DNA of 16,470 bases, taken from assembly GCA_039029935.1 (NCBI GenBank), contig JBCCFC010000126.1, positions 1-16,470 of the forward strand. The letters run 5' to 3'. The notes beneath the pieces were generated by a model that saw nothing but the letters and a program-made list of their open reading frames with translations, was not told where the DNA came from and made no database searches. Of this stretch, positions 16,328-16,470 are shown one piece after another. Made by a program: the position numbers and the translations under genes. Position 1 is the stretch's first letter. Every line of letters starts with the position of its first letter. This DNA comes from G039029935 sp039029935. GTDB taxonomy: Bacteria > Chloroflexota > Anaerolineae > Caldilineales > Caldilineaceae.

Positions 16328-16470
16328 TTTTTTTCTCACCTGTAAATTACTATGTAATGCTTAAAGTTAAATTTTTCTTGATGAATATGATTACACCAAT
16401 CGTCCAAGTCTTGATCATGCCTTATTTTACTATAGGAACGATTTCAACAAAGAATAAACCACAAAATATA
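16328..16470 (-). promoter_or_regulatory. A+T-rich upstream region of the channel gene
   Basis: About 140 strongly A+T-rich bases precede the channel start and reach the window edge. The Shine-Dalgarno sequence AGGTGAG is at 16335-16341 on the minus strand. Several TTG.../TATA-like words occur (for example TTGAAA and TATAGT near 16430-16450), but none has consensus 16-18 spacing, so I do not place a promoter. No upstream coding sequence is seen. Confidence 0.35.

Noticed and set aside
16337..16339. GTG as the start of the channel gene
   Set aside because: This GTG is itself part of AGGTGAG, which is correctly spaced as the ribosome site for the ATG at 16327, so initiation at the ATG is more likely.

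Overview
The window looks like a bacterial chromosome segment of intermediate GC, probably from Chloroflexota (Anaerolineae/Caldilineae-like filamentous lineages). The clue is the two large secreted proteins: both carry a DUF11-type domain followed by a fibronectin-III-like tail ending in a W-x(2)-FLP-[LV]-[IL] motif. I associate that ending with Chloroflexota exoproteins. This is inference from recognised sequence style, not from a marker gene.

Layout. Positions 1-736 (minus) hold the N-terminal 245 residues of an unrecognised protein with a possible PD-(D/E)XK-like core. Positions 822-2956 (minus) hold a thiamine-diphosphate-dependent decarboxylase/synthase-type enzyme, preceded by a ketopantoate-reductase-family gene cut down to its Rossmann half. 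Short direct repeats lie on both sides of that remnant. A ~200-base divergent intergenic region follows. Positions 3204-14003 (plus) are a two-gene operon with an 18-base gap. The first gene is a secreted family-44 glycoside hydrolase (endoglucanase/xyloglucanase type). The second encodes a 2,581-residue secreted surface protein with a carbohydrate-binding-like N-terminus, three copies of a ~470-520-residue cysteine-patterned propeller-like module, SdrD-B-like calcium-loop domains and a DUF11 domain. Positions 14004-14164 separate convergent genes and contain a long imperfect palindrome.

Positions 14165-16327 (minus) encode the most striking gene. It is a GluR0-like prokaryotic ionotropic glutamate receptor with a TVGYGD potassium-channel filter, fused at its N-terminus to a complete ProX-class glycine-betaine-binding domain. 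The layout (extracellular binding protein, then split S1/S2 ligand domain around M1-P-M2) parallels eukaryotic ionotropic glutamate receptors, but the distal domain is a different binding-protein type. No ABC permease or ATPase gene lies nearby, which fits a sensor/channel better than a transporter.

Working together: the operon probably acts outside the cell in binding and cleaving plant-type beta-glucans. The channel gene is separately transcribed and may couple an external compatible solute and an amino-acid-like ligand to potassium flux. The TPP enzyme is metabolic and its substrate is not determined.
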